Of a DNA stretch of 64,000 nt, positions 51,613 to 60,224 are shown in pieces. The DNA is taken from positions 1 to 64,000 of the forward strand of contig NZ_JBGCCT010000041.1 in assembly GCF_041260665.1 (NCBI RefSeq), in the 5' to 3' direction. The DNA comes from Catenulispora sp. GP43. GTDB taxonomy: Bacteria; Actinomycetota; Actinomycetes; Streptomycetales; Catenulisporaceae. Both the position numbers and the translations under genes were made by a program. The number at the start of each line of letters is the position of its first letter. Position 1 is the stretch's first letter. The notes under the pieces were generated by a model. It was not told where the DNA came from. It was given only the letters and a program-made list of their open reading frames with translations, and made no database searches.

Positions 51613-53478
51613 ATGGAGTCGACGCCAGCGGAACCGCTCACCAGTAAACCGAAGCCCCCCGACGATCCCAAGAGCGGCGCATTCGCCTCCTTGCGCCGTT
51701 TGACGCCCTTCATCCGCCCCTACCGGGGCCAGATGATCCTGATGACCCTGTCCGCCCTCGGGGCCACCCTGGTCGGCGTCGCCGTCCCGCTGCTGACCAA
51801 GGAACTGATCGACGGGCCGATCGCGCACCACGACAAGGCGGCCCTGTGGCCCCTGGGCGGCCTGGTCCTGCTGTTCGGCATCGCCGAGGCCACGCTGTTC
51901 TGGCTCCGGCGCTGGTTCCTGCAGCGCGCCGCCCTCGGCATCGAGGCCGACATCCGGAACGCCTTCTTCCGCCACCTGCAGAAGCTGCCGGTGGCCTTCC
52001 ACGACTCCTGGCAGTCCGGTCAGCTCGTCTCGCGCATGTCGGGCGACATCAACAGCCTGCGCCGGTTCTTCGGCTTCGCGCTGATCTTCCTGGTGGTCAA
52101 CGGCGCCACGTTCCTGCTGGTCGGCGGAGCCCTGGTGCTGATCCACACGCTGATGGGTCTGATCATCTACGCCGCCTCGGTCCCGCTGATCCTGTACGGC
52201 CGGCTCGCCGACCGCCGCTACCACCGGCAGTCCCGCGCCGCCCAGGACCAGGCCGGCGACGTGGCCACGCTGGTCGAGGAGTCCGCGCTGGGCATCCGCG
52301 CGATCAAGGCCTTCGGCCGCCAGGGCCTGGTGTTCGACCGCTTCGACGAGCGGGCCCAGACGCTGCGCAGGCTGGAGCTCACGAAGATCAGGACACTGTC
52401 GGAGCTGTGGGCGGTGTTCGCGATGCAGCCGCAGCTGGTGCTCTCGCTGTGCGTCCTGCTCGGCGCCTACGCGGTGTCCTCCGGTGCGCTGTCCCTGGGC
52501 ACGCTGGTCGCCTTCATCTCGCTGTACCTGACGCTGCTGTGGCCGATCGAGTCCATGGCCTGGCTGATGGCGCAGAGCCAGGAGGCGAACTCCGCGGCCG
52601 AGCGCGTGCTGGAAGTCCTGGACACGGTGCCGGCCATCGCCGACGCCGAGACGACGGTCCGCCCGCGACCCGCCAGCGCCGGCGAGCTCGTCTTCGAGGA
52701 CGTCAGCTTCACCTACCCGAACTCCGACCGTCCGGTCGTCTCCGGGTTCGACCTGCGGATCGCGCCCGGCGAGACGGTCGCGCTGGTCGGCCCGACCGGC
52801 TGCGGCAAGACGACGCTGACCGCGCTGGTGCCCCGGCTGTACGACGCCACCGCCGGCCGGGTGCTGGTCGACGGCGTCGACGTGCGCGAACTGCCGCTGA
52901 CCGAGCTGCGCCGCACGGTGGCCTGCGCCTTCGAGGACCCGACGTTGTTCTCGGCCTCGGTGCGCGAAAACCTGACGATGGGCGTCCCGGACGCCACCGA
53001 GGAGCAGCTCGAGGAGGCGATCGAGGTCGCGCAGGCCGGGTTCGTCAACGACCTGCCGTGGGCGCTCGACAGCCGGGTGGGGGAGCAGGGGCTGACCCTG
53101 TCCGGCGGGCAGCGGCAGCGCGTCGCGCTGGCCCGCGCGGTGCTGGGGCGGCCCTCGATCCTGGTGCTGGACGACCCGCTGTCCGCGCTGGACATCCATA
53201 CCGAGGGCAAGGTCGAGGAGGCGCTGCACAGCGTGCTGCGGGGGACCACCGGGCTGGTGGTCGCGCACCGGCCGTCCACGGTGCTGCTGGCCGACCGGGT
53301 GGTGCTGCTCTCGCCCCCGGGGCCGCACGGCACGACCATCGCGGCCGTCGGGACGCATCAGGAGCTGCTGCGGACGTGTCCGGCGTACCGCGACATCCTT
53401 TCGCAGACCTCTGACCTCGCGGACGCGGCGCAGGAAGCCGAGTCCGCCGACGGCACACTCGTGGAGGTGTCCCGATGA
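51613..53478 (+). CDS. Heterodimeric ABC exporter, degenerate-site half
   Basis: Membrane exporter half-transporter (621 aa): six membrane segments in residues about 30-320, then one ABC domain. Walker A is GPTGCGKTT, the signature LSGGQRQRV, and Walker B reads ILVLDDPLSALD, so the catalytic Glu is replaced by Asp. This marks the non-canonical ATP site of TM287/288-like or BmrCD-like heterodimers. Its stop overlaps the start of the partner gene by ATGA. The exported compound is unknown. Drugs, lipids or peptides are typical for this group. Confidence 0.92.
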   Translation: MESTPAEPLTSKPKPPDDPKSGAFASLRRLTPFIRPYRGQMILMTLSALGATLVGVAVPLLTKELIDGPIAHHDKAALWPLGGLVLLFGIAEATLFWLRRWFLQRAALGIEADIRNAFFRHLQKLPVAFHDSWQSGQLVSRMSGDINSLRRFFGFALIFLVVNGATFLLVGGALVLIHTLMGLIIYAASVPLILYGRLADRRYHRQSRAAQDQAGDVATLVEESALGIRAIKAFGRQGLVFDRFDERAQTLRRLELTKIRTLSELWAVFAMQPQLVLSLCVLLGAYAVSSGALSLGTLVAFISLYLTLLWPIESMAWLMAQSQEANSAAERVLEVLDTVPAIADAETTVRPRPASAGELVFEDVSFTYPNSDRPVVSGFDLRIAPGETVALVGPTGCGKTTLTALVPRLYDATAGRVLVDGVDVRELPLTELRRTVACAFEDPTLFSASVRENLTMGVPDATEEQLEEAIEVAQAGFVNDLPWALDSRVGEQGLTLSGGQRQRVALARAVLGRPSILVLDDPLSALDIHTEGKVEEALHSVLRGTTGLVVAHRPSTVLLADRVVLLSPPGPHGTTIAAVGTHQELLRTCPAYRDILSQTSDLADAAQEAESADGTLVEVSR

Positions 53479-55394
53479 CGACGACCACCACCGACTGGCG
53501 GGGTGTCGCCACCGAGAAGAAGGACGATCTGCCCGACAAGAGGGGCATCCGGCTGCGGGCGCGCAGCCGCAGGCTGCTCGGCGAGCTCGTCCGGCCGCAT
53601 CGCAGAGAACTGGTTTTCTGTACGGGCATGGTGCTGGTCCAGACCGTGTTCAACATGGCCGGGCCGTACCTGGTCTCGATCGGCATCGACCGCGGCATCC
53701 CGGCGCTGCGGCGCGGGGACTGGGGCCCGATCACCGCGATCTTCGTGGCCATGGTGATCAGCGCGATCCTGGCCTCGGGGCTGCGCGCGATCTTCCTGAA
53801 CAAGGTCGGGCGCATCGGCCAGACCATGCTGCTGAACCTGCGGCGCATGGTGTTCACCAAGTTCCAGGCGCTCCCGTTGGCGTTCCACGAGAACTACACG
53901 TCCGGGCGCGTCATCAGCCGGCTGACCTCCGACCCGGACGCGCTGAACGACCTGATCGACAACGGCCTGGACGGGCTGCTGGACGCGGTGCTGACGGTGT
54001 CGGCGATCGGCATCATGATGGCGGTGCTGGACGTGCCGCTGACCCTCGTGGTGGTGCTGGCGTTCCCGGCGATGCTGCTGCTGATGCGCTGGTTCTCGCG
54101 GCACTCGGCGGTGGCGTACCGGCGGACGCGGGAGACGATCGCGGCGCTGATCGTGCACTTCGTGGAGACCTGCAACGGCATCCGCGCGGTGAAGGCGTTC
54201 CGCCGCGAGCCGCGCAACGAGGAGATCTTCGGCCAGCTGAACAACGAGTTCCGGGCCGCCAACGCCCGCGCCATGAACCTGCTGGCGGTCTTCATCCCCG
54301 GGATGAAGACCATCGCGGCCTTCACCACCGCGGCCGTGGTGGTCTACGGCGGCCTGCGGGTGATGGACGGGAACATCCAGATCGGGGTGCTGGTGGGCTT
54401 CGTGCTGTACCTGCGGCGGTTCTTCAACCCGCTGGAGGACATCGCGATGTTCTACAACTCGTTCCAGAGCGGGACGGCCGCGCTGGAGAAGCTGTCCGGG
54501 GTCCTGGAGGAGGCGAACGAGCTGCCGGAGCCGGCCGAGCCGAAGCCGCTGCCGTCGCCGCTGCAGGGGGCGGTGTCGTTCGACGGCGTGACGTTCGCCT
54601 ACCCGAAGCGCGAGTCGGACGAGTCGTCGGCGGCGGAGGGAGATGGGGCGTCAGGAGCGCGGGCCGAGGGGACGGCGGAGGCTGAGGACATCGGCACCGG
54701 CGGCAAGGTGATCCTGCCGTTGCTGGACCTGGAAGTCCCGGCCGGCCAGACCGTGGCCCTGGTGGGAGCGACCGGAGCGGGCAAGTCCACCCTGGCGCGC
54801 CTGCTGTGCCGCTTCTACGACCCGCAGGACGGCGCGGTCCGTGTCGACGGCGTGGACGTCCGCGACCTGGCGGACGCCGACCTGCGCCGCGCGGTGGTGA
54901 TGGTGACGCAGGAGAACTTCCTGTTCGCCGGCACGGTCGCGGACAACATCGCCTTCGGACGGCCCGATGCCGGCCGCGCTGACATCGAGGCGGCGGCGAG
55001 GGCCATCGGCGCGCACGAGTTCATCAGCGCGCTGCCGGACGGCTACGACACGGATGTGAAGAAGCGCGGAGGCCGGCTGTCGGCCGGGCAGCGGCAGCTG
55101 GTGGCCTTCGCGCGGGCCTTCATCGCGGACCCGGCGGTGCTGGTGCTGGACGAGGCCACGAGTTCGCTGGACGTGCCCAGCGAGCGCATGGTCCAGCGCG
55201 CGCTGCGGACGATCCTCGCCGACCGGACGGCGCTGATCATCGCGCATCGGTTGTCCACGGTCGAGATCGCGGACCGGGTGCTCGTGATGGAGCAGGGACG
55301 GATCGTCGAGGACGGGGAGCCCGGTGCGCTGCTCGCCGCCGGGACGGGGCGGTTTGCGGGGCTGCATCAGGCTTGGCGGGAGAGTTTGGTGTAG
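53475..55394 (+). CDS. Heterodimeric ABC exporter, canonical-site half
   Basis: Partner half-transporter (639 aa), with six membrane segments and an ABC domain. Walker A is GATGAGKST, Walker B VLVLDEATSSLD with the catalytic Glu, and the signature reads LSAGQRQLV, a variant of LSGGQ. Together with the upstream gene it forms one functional and one weakened ATP site. Unusual is an insertion of about 35 acidic, Gly/Ser/Ala residues (DESSAAEGDGASGARAEG region) between the first beta strand TFAYPKR and the strand before Walker A. The stop at 55392-55394 lies in a 13-14-bp tandem repeat. Confidence 0.93.
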   Translation: MTTTTTDWRGVATEKKDDLPDKRGIRLRARSRRLLGELVRPHRRELVFCTGMVLVQTVFNMAGPYLVSIGIDRGIPALRRGDWGPITAIFVAMVISAILASGLRAIFLNKVGRIGQTMLLNLRRMVFTKFQALPLAFHENYTSGRVISRLTSDPDALNDLIDNGLDGLLDAVLTVSAIGIMMAVLDVPLTLVVVLAFPAMLLLMRWFSRHSAVAYRRTRETIAALIVHFVETCNGIRAVKAFRREPRNEEIFGQLNNEFRAANARAMNLLAVFIPGMKTIAAFTTAAVVVYGGLRVMDGNIQIGVLVGFVLYLRRFFNPLEDIAMFYNSFQSGTAALEKLSGVLEEANELPEPAEPKPLPSPLQGAVSFDGVTFAYPKRESDESSAAEGDGASGARAEGTAEAEDIGTGGKVILPLLDLEVPAGQTVALVGATGAGKSTLARLLCRFYDPQDGAVRVDGVDVRDLADADLRRAVVMVTQENFLFAGTVADNIAFGRPDAGRADIEAAARAIGAHEFISALPDGYDTDVKKRGGRLSAGQRQLVAFARAFIADPAVLVLDEATSSLDVPSERMVQRALRTILADRTALIIAHRLSTVEIADRVLVMEQGRIVEDGEPGALLAAGTGRFAGLHQAWRESLV

Positions 55395-55430
55395 GTGGGT
55401 TGTGTAGGTGAGTTGCTGTAGGCGGGTTGG
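55390..55430. repeat. Three 13-14-bp tandem units over the exporter stop codon
   Basis: TGTAGGTGGGTTG, TGTAGGTGAGTTGC and TGTAGGCGGGTTGG follow each other from 55390, the first containing the TAG stop of the exporter gene. Confidence 0.75.
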
Positions 55431-55877
55431 CGCTGCGAGGTGCCGGCTGGCGGCCGGCGTCGTCTCTTTGGAGGCGGCGCCGGCTTTGCGGTTTCGTGGG
55501 TCGTTCGCTGCGGGAGATCCCCGGCGGCGCCGCGCGGCAGATTTTCAGCCCGCTTTACCCGCTCGCTCAGACCTCATTCAGGCTTTGCCGACACTGTTGC
55601 ATGACGCGGATGCCCGTCCGTCTGCACGTGCGTCCGGCGCGTGCGTTCGGCTCGCGTGCGCCCTGGTGAAAGGCCTCGTCAGCACTCTGCGCTGATCGCC
55701 CGACCCCGCTGTGTAGTGCCAAGACTCGGCAAAGTCCCGGTCATCTTCGGGCCGTACCCATTGAGACCGGACTGTGACCTCCGGCAGATTGCTCTCCCGA
55801 CAGGCCTCGCGCGAGCGTTCGAAAGCGAAGTACCCACGGCTCGCGCACAGGAGGCGAAGTTCGGCGGAAGGCCTCTC
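55431..55877. other. Long non-coding leader before the transglycosylase gene
   Basis: No protein gene is convincing in this stretch. It has several short inverted repeats but I do not see the conserved blocks of a ydaO (c-di-AMP) riboswitch, which often precedes such genes in Streptomyces. CAGGAGG at about 55850 and CGGAAGG at about 55864 are ribosome-site-like. It may hold the promoter and a long 5' leader of the SLT gene. Confidence 0.4.
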
Positions 55878-56705
55878 TTGTCCGGCATATCCGGCTCCGG
55901 CAGACATGTTGCCAGCCACGCCAAGCCCGGTGCGGTGAGCAGCGCCAAGGGCAAGGTCAAGACCGCGGCTGCGGTGACCAGTGTCCTGGCGGTCAGCGGA
56001 GGCGTCGCCACTGCGTTCCACCTGCATCAGGATGGTCTGCGCAACAGCGCTGAGGCCGCTTCGCAGGACTCGAACACCTCGGCGGCGGCCGCGGCGGCGA
56101 ACGCGCTGCTGGCCCAGCGGACCGGGAGCACCACCGCGGCGAACCGCGACATGCAGCGGCCGACGCTGGCTCCGTCCTCTTCGTCGAGTTCGTCGAGTGC
56201 CGCTCCGACCTCGGCGAGCAGCTCCACCACCACGCCGCCGGCGCCGACTTCGACGTCGACCAGTACGCCGGCGCCCACGCCGACCAAGACCGAGACGCCG
56301 CTGCCGTCCAAGACGTCCACGTCGACCCCGACGCCGACGAAGACCACGACGACGCCGAGCTCGTCGAGCTCCAGCTCGTCGTCCGGTTCGTCGACGAACA
56401 TGGGCTACAACGCCACGCCCGCGCAGGCGAAGGCGATCGCCGCGGCGGTCGTGCCCTCCGGTGAGCTCGGGTGCTTCTCGGACATCATCGAGCGCGAGTC
56501 GAGCTGGAACGTCTTCGCCACCAACCCGTCCTCCGGGGCCTACGGCCTCGGGCAGGCGCTGCCCGGCGACAAGATGGCCTCGATGGGCTCCGCGTGGCGC
56601 AACAGCGCGCTGGTCCAGATCAAGTGGGCGCTGTCCTACATGAACGGTCGTTACGGCTCGCCGTGCGCCGCGTGGACCTTCTGGCAGGCCCACAACTGGT
56701 ACTGA
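55878..56705 (+). CDS. Exported SLT-type lytic transglycosylase-like protein
   Basis: Probable murein-cleaving enzyme of about 275 aa. A hydrophobic export segment (KTAAAVTSVLAVSGGVATAF) near the start is followed by a Ser/Thr/Pro-rich spacer of about 110 residues, suited to cross the wall. The C-terminal domain of about 95 residues (GYNATPAQAKAIAAAVV, IIERESSWNVFATN, SSGAYGLGQALPGDKM, MNGRYGSPCAAWTFWQ and HNWY) is a lysozyme-like SLT domain with the catalytic Glu in IIERESSW. The start is uncertain: TTG at 55878, with CGGAAGG upstream, gives a good export signal. The frame is open to 55641. It is monocistronic, followed by an 18-bp repeat array. Confidence 0.85.
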   Translation: MSGISGSGRHVASHAKPGAVSSAKGKVKTAAAVTSVLAVSGGVATAFHLHQDGLRNSAEAASQDSNTSAAAAAANALLAQRTGSTTAANRDMQRPTLAPSSSSSSSSAAPTSASSSTTTPPAPTSTSTSTPAPTPTKTETPLPSKTSTSTPTPTKTTTTPSSSSSSSSSGSSTNMGYNATPAQAKAIAAAVVPSGELGCFSDIIERESSWNVFATNPSSGAYGLGQALPGDKMASMGSAWRNSALVQIKWALSYMNGRYGSPCAAWTFWQAHNWY

Positions 56706-56730
56706 GGTACCCCGCACCACCCGCGTAACG

Positions 56731-56838
56731 GGTTGGCAATCGATACCGGGTCGGCAATCGACCCCGGGACAGCCCTCGATACCGGGTCGGCAATCGATAC
56801 CGAGGTAGCCACCGATACCGACGTACCGACCAGGCCCC
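56731..56838. repeat. 18-bp tandem repeat array after the transglycosylase gene
   Basis: Five clear units of 18 bp (consensus GGGTCGGCAATCGATACC) fill 56731-56820, and a degenerate sixth reaches 56838. The array begins 25 bp past the stop. Units 1 and 4 differ by one base. In the plus-strand frame it would encode a six-residue repeat, but no gene is believed there. Contiguous units without spacers exclude a CRISPR. Confidence 0.9.
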
Positions 56839-56953
56839 TCCGGGACCCCACAGCCGCCGCAGGCTCACGCGTGCGGCGGACCCGGGCGGCCGCAACACCG
56901 CCCCGCAGCCGAGCCCCCCACCGGCCGGCCGGGCGGACCAGGAAGGGTGCGTC

Positions 56954-57847
56954 TCAGCCGTCTGAGGCGGCGGCGAGCAGCGGGACCAGAACGTCGGACA
57001 CCGGCGTCGGGATCCCGTGCCGCCGCCCCAGGCGGCGCACCACCCCGTTGCGCGCGTCCCACTCCAGTTCCCGGCCGGCCAGCCGGTCGAACAGGATCGA
57101 GGAGCCGATGTCGGGGTCCATCCGCTCGAAGATGCCGACCAGGGCCTCGGCCTCCGTCTCCGGCAGCGCCGCGCCCTCGGCGCGGGCCACCGCCAGCGTC
57201 TCCTGGGCCAGGGCCAGGGCCAGCTCCCGGATGTCGGGGCGCTGGTAGATCGCCGCGCGCTTGCCGGTCGCGGCCATCACGCCGGCGATCGCGTTCGTGG
57301 TCAGCTTGCGCCAGGCGGCGGTCGTGAAGTCCGAGACCAGTTCCACCTCGACCGCCGGGGCGCCTTCCAGCAGCCGGGCGAACTCCTCGCCGTCGGGGCC
57401 GGCCGGCACCTGCAGCAGCGAGGAGATGTTGTCGCGGACCGTGACCTCGCCGGGGCCGGTCGGCTCGGCGCTGATCCAGACGATGGCCGGGAGCACGTGC
57501 GCGTCGTTCGCGTACGGTGCGACCCGCTCGACGTGCTCCACGCCGTTCTGCAGGGCCACGACGGTCGTCGAGGGCTTGCACAGCGCGTCCAGGTAGCCGG
57601 CGGCGCCGTCGGTCTGGTGCGCCTTCACCGCGAGCAGCACCCACTCGGCCGGGCCGGCCACGTCCGCCGGGGAGGTGAGGATCGGGGCGTCCAGGTCCGT
57701 GGCGGTGCCCGAGACGTCGTCGACCACCCGCAGCGGCCCCGGGTCGCGCCGTGCGCACAGCGTGACGGTGTGCCTCCCCGTCTGCTGCGCGGCAAGCGCC
57801 GCGACCGAACCGATAGCGCCAGGCCCCACCACCGCTATGTCCGCCAT
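56954..57847 (-). CDS. Ketopantoate reductase-family protein (PanE/ApbA)
   Basis: NADPH-dependent reductase of the 2-dehydropantoate 2-reductase family (297 aa), possibly for coenzyme A synthesis. The Rossmann motif is GPGAIGSVAAL, followed by LLAVKAHQTDGAA, VALQNGVEHVERV and the Lys of AAWRKLTTNAIAG, which is the family catalytic Lys. The Glu in the second catalytic motif is not obvious (SSILFDRLAGRELEWDARNG carries the Ser and Asp region). The ATG at 57847 follows TACGCT by 8 nt. It stands alone, so another hydroxyacid substrate cannot be excluded. Confidence 0.85.
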   Translation of the reverse strand: MADIAVVGPGAIGSVAALAAQQTGRHTVTLCARRDPGPLRVVDDVSGTATDLDAPILTSPADVAGPAEWVLLAVKAHQTDGAAGYLDALCKPSTTVVALQNGVEHVERVAPYANDAHVLPAIVWISAEPTGPGEVTVRDNISSLLQVPAGPDGEEFARLLEGAPAVEVELVSDFTTAAWRKLTTNAIAGVMAATGKRAAIYQRPDIRELALALAQETLAVARAEGAALPETEAEALVGIFERMDPDIGSSILFDRLAGRELEWDARNGVVRRLGRRHGIPTPVSDVLVPLLAAASDG

Positions 57848-57855
57848 GGAACAAG

Positions 57856-57861
57856 AGCGTA
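57856..57861 (-). promoter_or_regulatory. Possible -10 box (TACGCT) of the ketopantoate reductase-like gene
   Basis: On the minus strand TACGCT ends 8 nt before the ATG at 57847. Confidence 0.35.
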
Positions 57862-57944
57862 TTGCTTCTCCGGCACAGTGTGCGAGGCGACAACAGGTTG
57901 CGATCGCAGGTTACCGCCGAGTTCACGCGCCCTGCGGCGGCCGC

Positions 57945-59444
57945 CTACCGCACGTCGCCCATCAGCCGGTTGATGATCGGCGAGGCCAGGAACACCAGCA
58001 GCCCGATGCCCGCCGCCACCGCGCCCAGCGTCAGGAAGTAGGTGAAGTCGCTCATCACCGTGCTGAGCTTGGTGACGTAGACGTTGAGCGCGTTCCCGGT
58101 CGCGGTGGCCAGGAACCACAGCCCCAGCATCTGCCCGGCGAAGCGGGCCGGGGCCAGCTGCGTGGTCACCGACAGCCCGACCGGGGACAGGCACAGCTCG
58201 CCGATCGTCTGCAGCAGGTAGGTGATCGCCAGGAACCAGATCGAGACCCGGTGCGTGGGCGTGGCGTCCTTGCCGGCGATGCTCATCACGAAGAACGAGC
58301 AGCCGATCACCACCAGCCCGATCGCGAACTTCACCGAGGTGCGCGGGGCCCGGTCGCCGAGCTTCTGCCACATCCAGGCGAAGATCGGCGCGAACACCAT
58401 GATGTAGAACGGGTTCGCGGACTGCAGCCACACCGAGGGCATCTGCCAGCCGAAGATCGACAGGTCGGTCTTGTCGGCCGCGAACAGGTTGAGCTGGCTG
58501 CCGGACTGGTCGTAGATCATCCAGAACACCGTGGCGCCGATGAAGAACGCGACGAACGCCAGCAGCTTGGGCCGCTCCCCGGCGGTCAGCCCGCCCCGGC
58601 TGAACATGTAGCCGAAGTAGACGAACGGCGTGACGATGATCGGCGCGGCCAGGCCGTCGGCGAACGCCGAGACCGACCACTCGGTGATCGCCATCCAGCC
58701 CAGCACGATGGCCAGCACCACCGCCACGATCAGCGCGCCCATCCGCAGCGAGCGCCGCAGCTCCGGCGGGGTGATCGGCTTGGGCGGCCGGAGCCCGACG
58801 GTGCCCAGGTGCTTGCCCTCCACGACGTACCAGACCACCGCGAAGGTCATGCCGAGCGCGGCGATCCCGAAGCCCAGGTGGTAGTTGACGTGCTGGCCGA
58901 CCCAGCCGGCGGTCAGCGGCGCCAGGAACGCGCCGGAGTTGATCGCCATGTAGAAGATCGTGAAGCCGGCGTCCCGCCGGTCGTCGTGCTGGTGGTAGAG
59001 CCCGCCGACCTGCGCGGAGATGTTCGGCTTGAGCAGCCCGGTGCCCAGCACGATCAGCCCCAGGCCCAGGAACGAGGTGGCCGCGGTCGGGACAGCCATC
59101 ACGTAGTGGCCCAGCGCGATGATGATGCCGCCCCACAGCACCGAGCGTCTGGCGCCCCAGACCCGGTCGGCGACCCAGCCGCCGGGCACCGCCATCAGGT
59201 ACACCAGGCTGTTGTAGATGCCGTAGAAGCTGTTGCCGGCCGCGTCCGACAGTCCCAGGCCGTGATGGGCCGTGGTGTCGGTGAGGAACAGGACGAGCAG
59301 CCCGCGCATGCCGTAGAAGCTGTACCGCTCCCAGAACTCGGTCGCGAACAGTGTCTGCAGACCCTTCGGGTGGCCGAAGAACGCTCGATCCTCATCCTGC
59401 GGCGGCAGGCCCTGGGCAGGCGAGGGAACGTCGTGGGTCGTCAT
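57945..59444 (-). CDS. POT/PTR-family peptide transporter
   Basis: Proton-coupled importer of di- and tripeptides in the membrane. The ATG at 59444 gives 499 aa. The much longer open frame to 61502 is only a shadow across the neighbouring genes. The family marks are EFWERYSFYGMRGLLVLFL (ExxERxxYY-like, proton and peptide binding), PGGWVADRVWGARRS, and GTGLLKPNISAQVG. FYMAINSGAFLAPLTAG and IGELCLSPVGLSVTTQLAP follow. Twelve to fourteen membrane segments can be traced. It is divergent from the response regulator gene, with 93 bp between starts. Confidence 0.93.
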   Translation of the reverse strand: MTTHDVPSPAQGLPPQDEDRAFFGHPKGLQTLFATEFWERYSFYGMRGLLVLFLTDTTAHHGLGLSDAAGNSFYGIYNSLVYLMAVPGGWVADRVWGARRSVLWGGIIIALGHYVMAVPTAATSFLGLGLIVLGTGLLKPNISAQVGGLYHQHDDRRDAGFTIFYMAINSGAFLAPLTAGWVGQHVNYHLGFGIAALGMTFAVVWYVVEGKHLGTVGLRPPKPITPPELRRSLRMGALIVAVVLAIVLGWMAITEWSVSAFADGLAAPIIVTPFVYFGYMFSRGGLTAGERPKLLAFVAFFIGATVFWMIYDQSGSQLNLFAADKTDLSIFGWQMPSVWLQSANPFYIMVFAPIFAWMWQKLGDRAPRTSVKFAIGLVVIGCSFFVMSIAGKDATPTHRVSIWFLAITYLLQTIGELCLSPVGLSVTTQLAPARFAGQMLGLWFLATATGNALNVYVTKLSTVMSDFTYFLTLGAVAAGIGLLVFLASPIINRLMGDVR

Positions 59445-59524
59445 GCGTTCGGTGCTTCCCGGACCAGATCGCCGCATTACAGACAATGCTCCAGATGGGG
59501 GAGCGACAGCAGGTCGACCCCGAT

Positions 59525-59530
59525 TACCAT
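59525..59530 (+). promoter_or_regulatory. Predicted -10 box (TACCAT), leaderless response regulator gene
   Basis: TACCAT ends 7 nt before the ATG at 59538. No Shine-Dalgarno is present. Confidence 0.45.
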
Positions 59531-59537
59531 CACACTC

Positions 59538-60206
59538 ATGACCCGAGTACTGCTCGCCGAGGACGACGCCGCCATTTCCGAACCGCTGGCGCGGGCGCTC
59601 CGACGTGAGGGCTATGAGGTCACCGTCCGCGCCGACGGCCCCGGGGCCCTGCTGGCCGGTCAGAGTGGCGTCGACCTGGTCGTTCTCGACCTGGGCCTGC
59701 CCGGCATGGACGGCCTGGAGGTCTGCCGCCGGCTGCGTGCCGACGGCCACACCTTCCCGGTGCTGGTGTTGACAGCCCGCGCCGACGAGGTCGACACCGT
59801 GGTGGGCCTCGACGCCGGCGCCGACGACTATGTGACCAAGCCCTTCCGGCTGGCCGAACTGCTGGCCCGGGTCCGGGCGCTGCTCCGGCGCGGCACCCCG
59901 GACCTGGGCAACGGCGTGCACGGCGTCCGGATAGACATCGAATCGCACCGCGCTTACCTGGGCGACCAGGAGCTGAACCTGACCGCCAAGGAGTTCGACC
60001 TGCTCCGGGTGCTGGTCCGCGAGGTCGGCCGGGTGGTCACCCGCGACCAGCTGATGCGCGAGGTCTGGGACACCACGTGGTGGTCCTCCACCAAGACCCT
60101 GGACATGCACATCTCCTGGCTGCGCAAGAAGCTCGGCGACGAGGCCTCCCGTCCTCGGTTCATCACCACGGTGCGGGGCGTCGGCTTCCGCTTCGAGCGC
60201 GGCTAG
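59538..60206 (+). CDS. OmpR-type response regulator
   Basis: Transcription factor of 222 aa controlled by the kinase that follows. The receiver domain has Asp9/Asp10, phosphoacceptor Asp51 (LVVLDLGLPG), Thr in VLTARADE and Lys in YVTKPF. The winged helix has LTAKEFDLLRVLVREVGRVV and RGVGFRF at the end. The kinase gene starts 18 bp downstream. A regulator-kinase-gtrA-purK neighbourhood is known from Streptomyces by memory, but the signal is unknown. Its possible targets include the divergent peptide transporter. Confidence 0.93.
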   Translation: MTRVLLAEDDAAISEPLARALRREGYEVTVRADGPGALLAGQSGVDLVVLDLGLPGMDGLEVCRRLRADGHTFPVLVLTARADEVDTVVGLDAGADDYVTKPFRLAELLARVRALLRRGTPDLGNGVHGVRIDIESHRAYLGDQELNLTAKEFDLLRVLVREVGRVVTRDQLMREVWDTTWWSSTKTLDMHISWLRKKLGDEASRPRFITTVRGVGFRFERG

Positions 60207-60224
60207 CGCCCGGGCCCGCCTGCT

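Noticed and set aside
55431-55877. c-di-AMP (ydaO) riboswitch before the transglycosylase gene
   Set aside because: Gene type and leader length would fit, but I could not find the conserved sequence blocks by eye.
56733-57248. Plus-strand frame with a six-residue repeat
   Set aside because: It consists of the 18-bp repeat array and then runs antisense through the ketopantoate reductase-like gene. No ribosome site is present.
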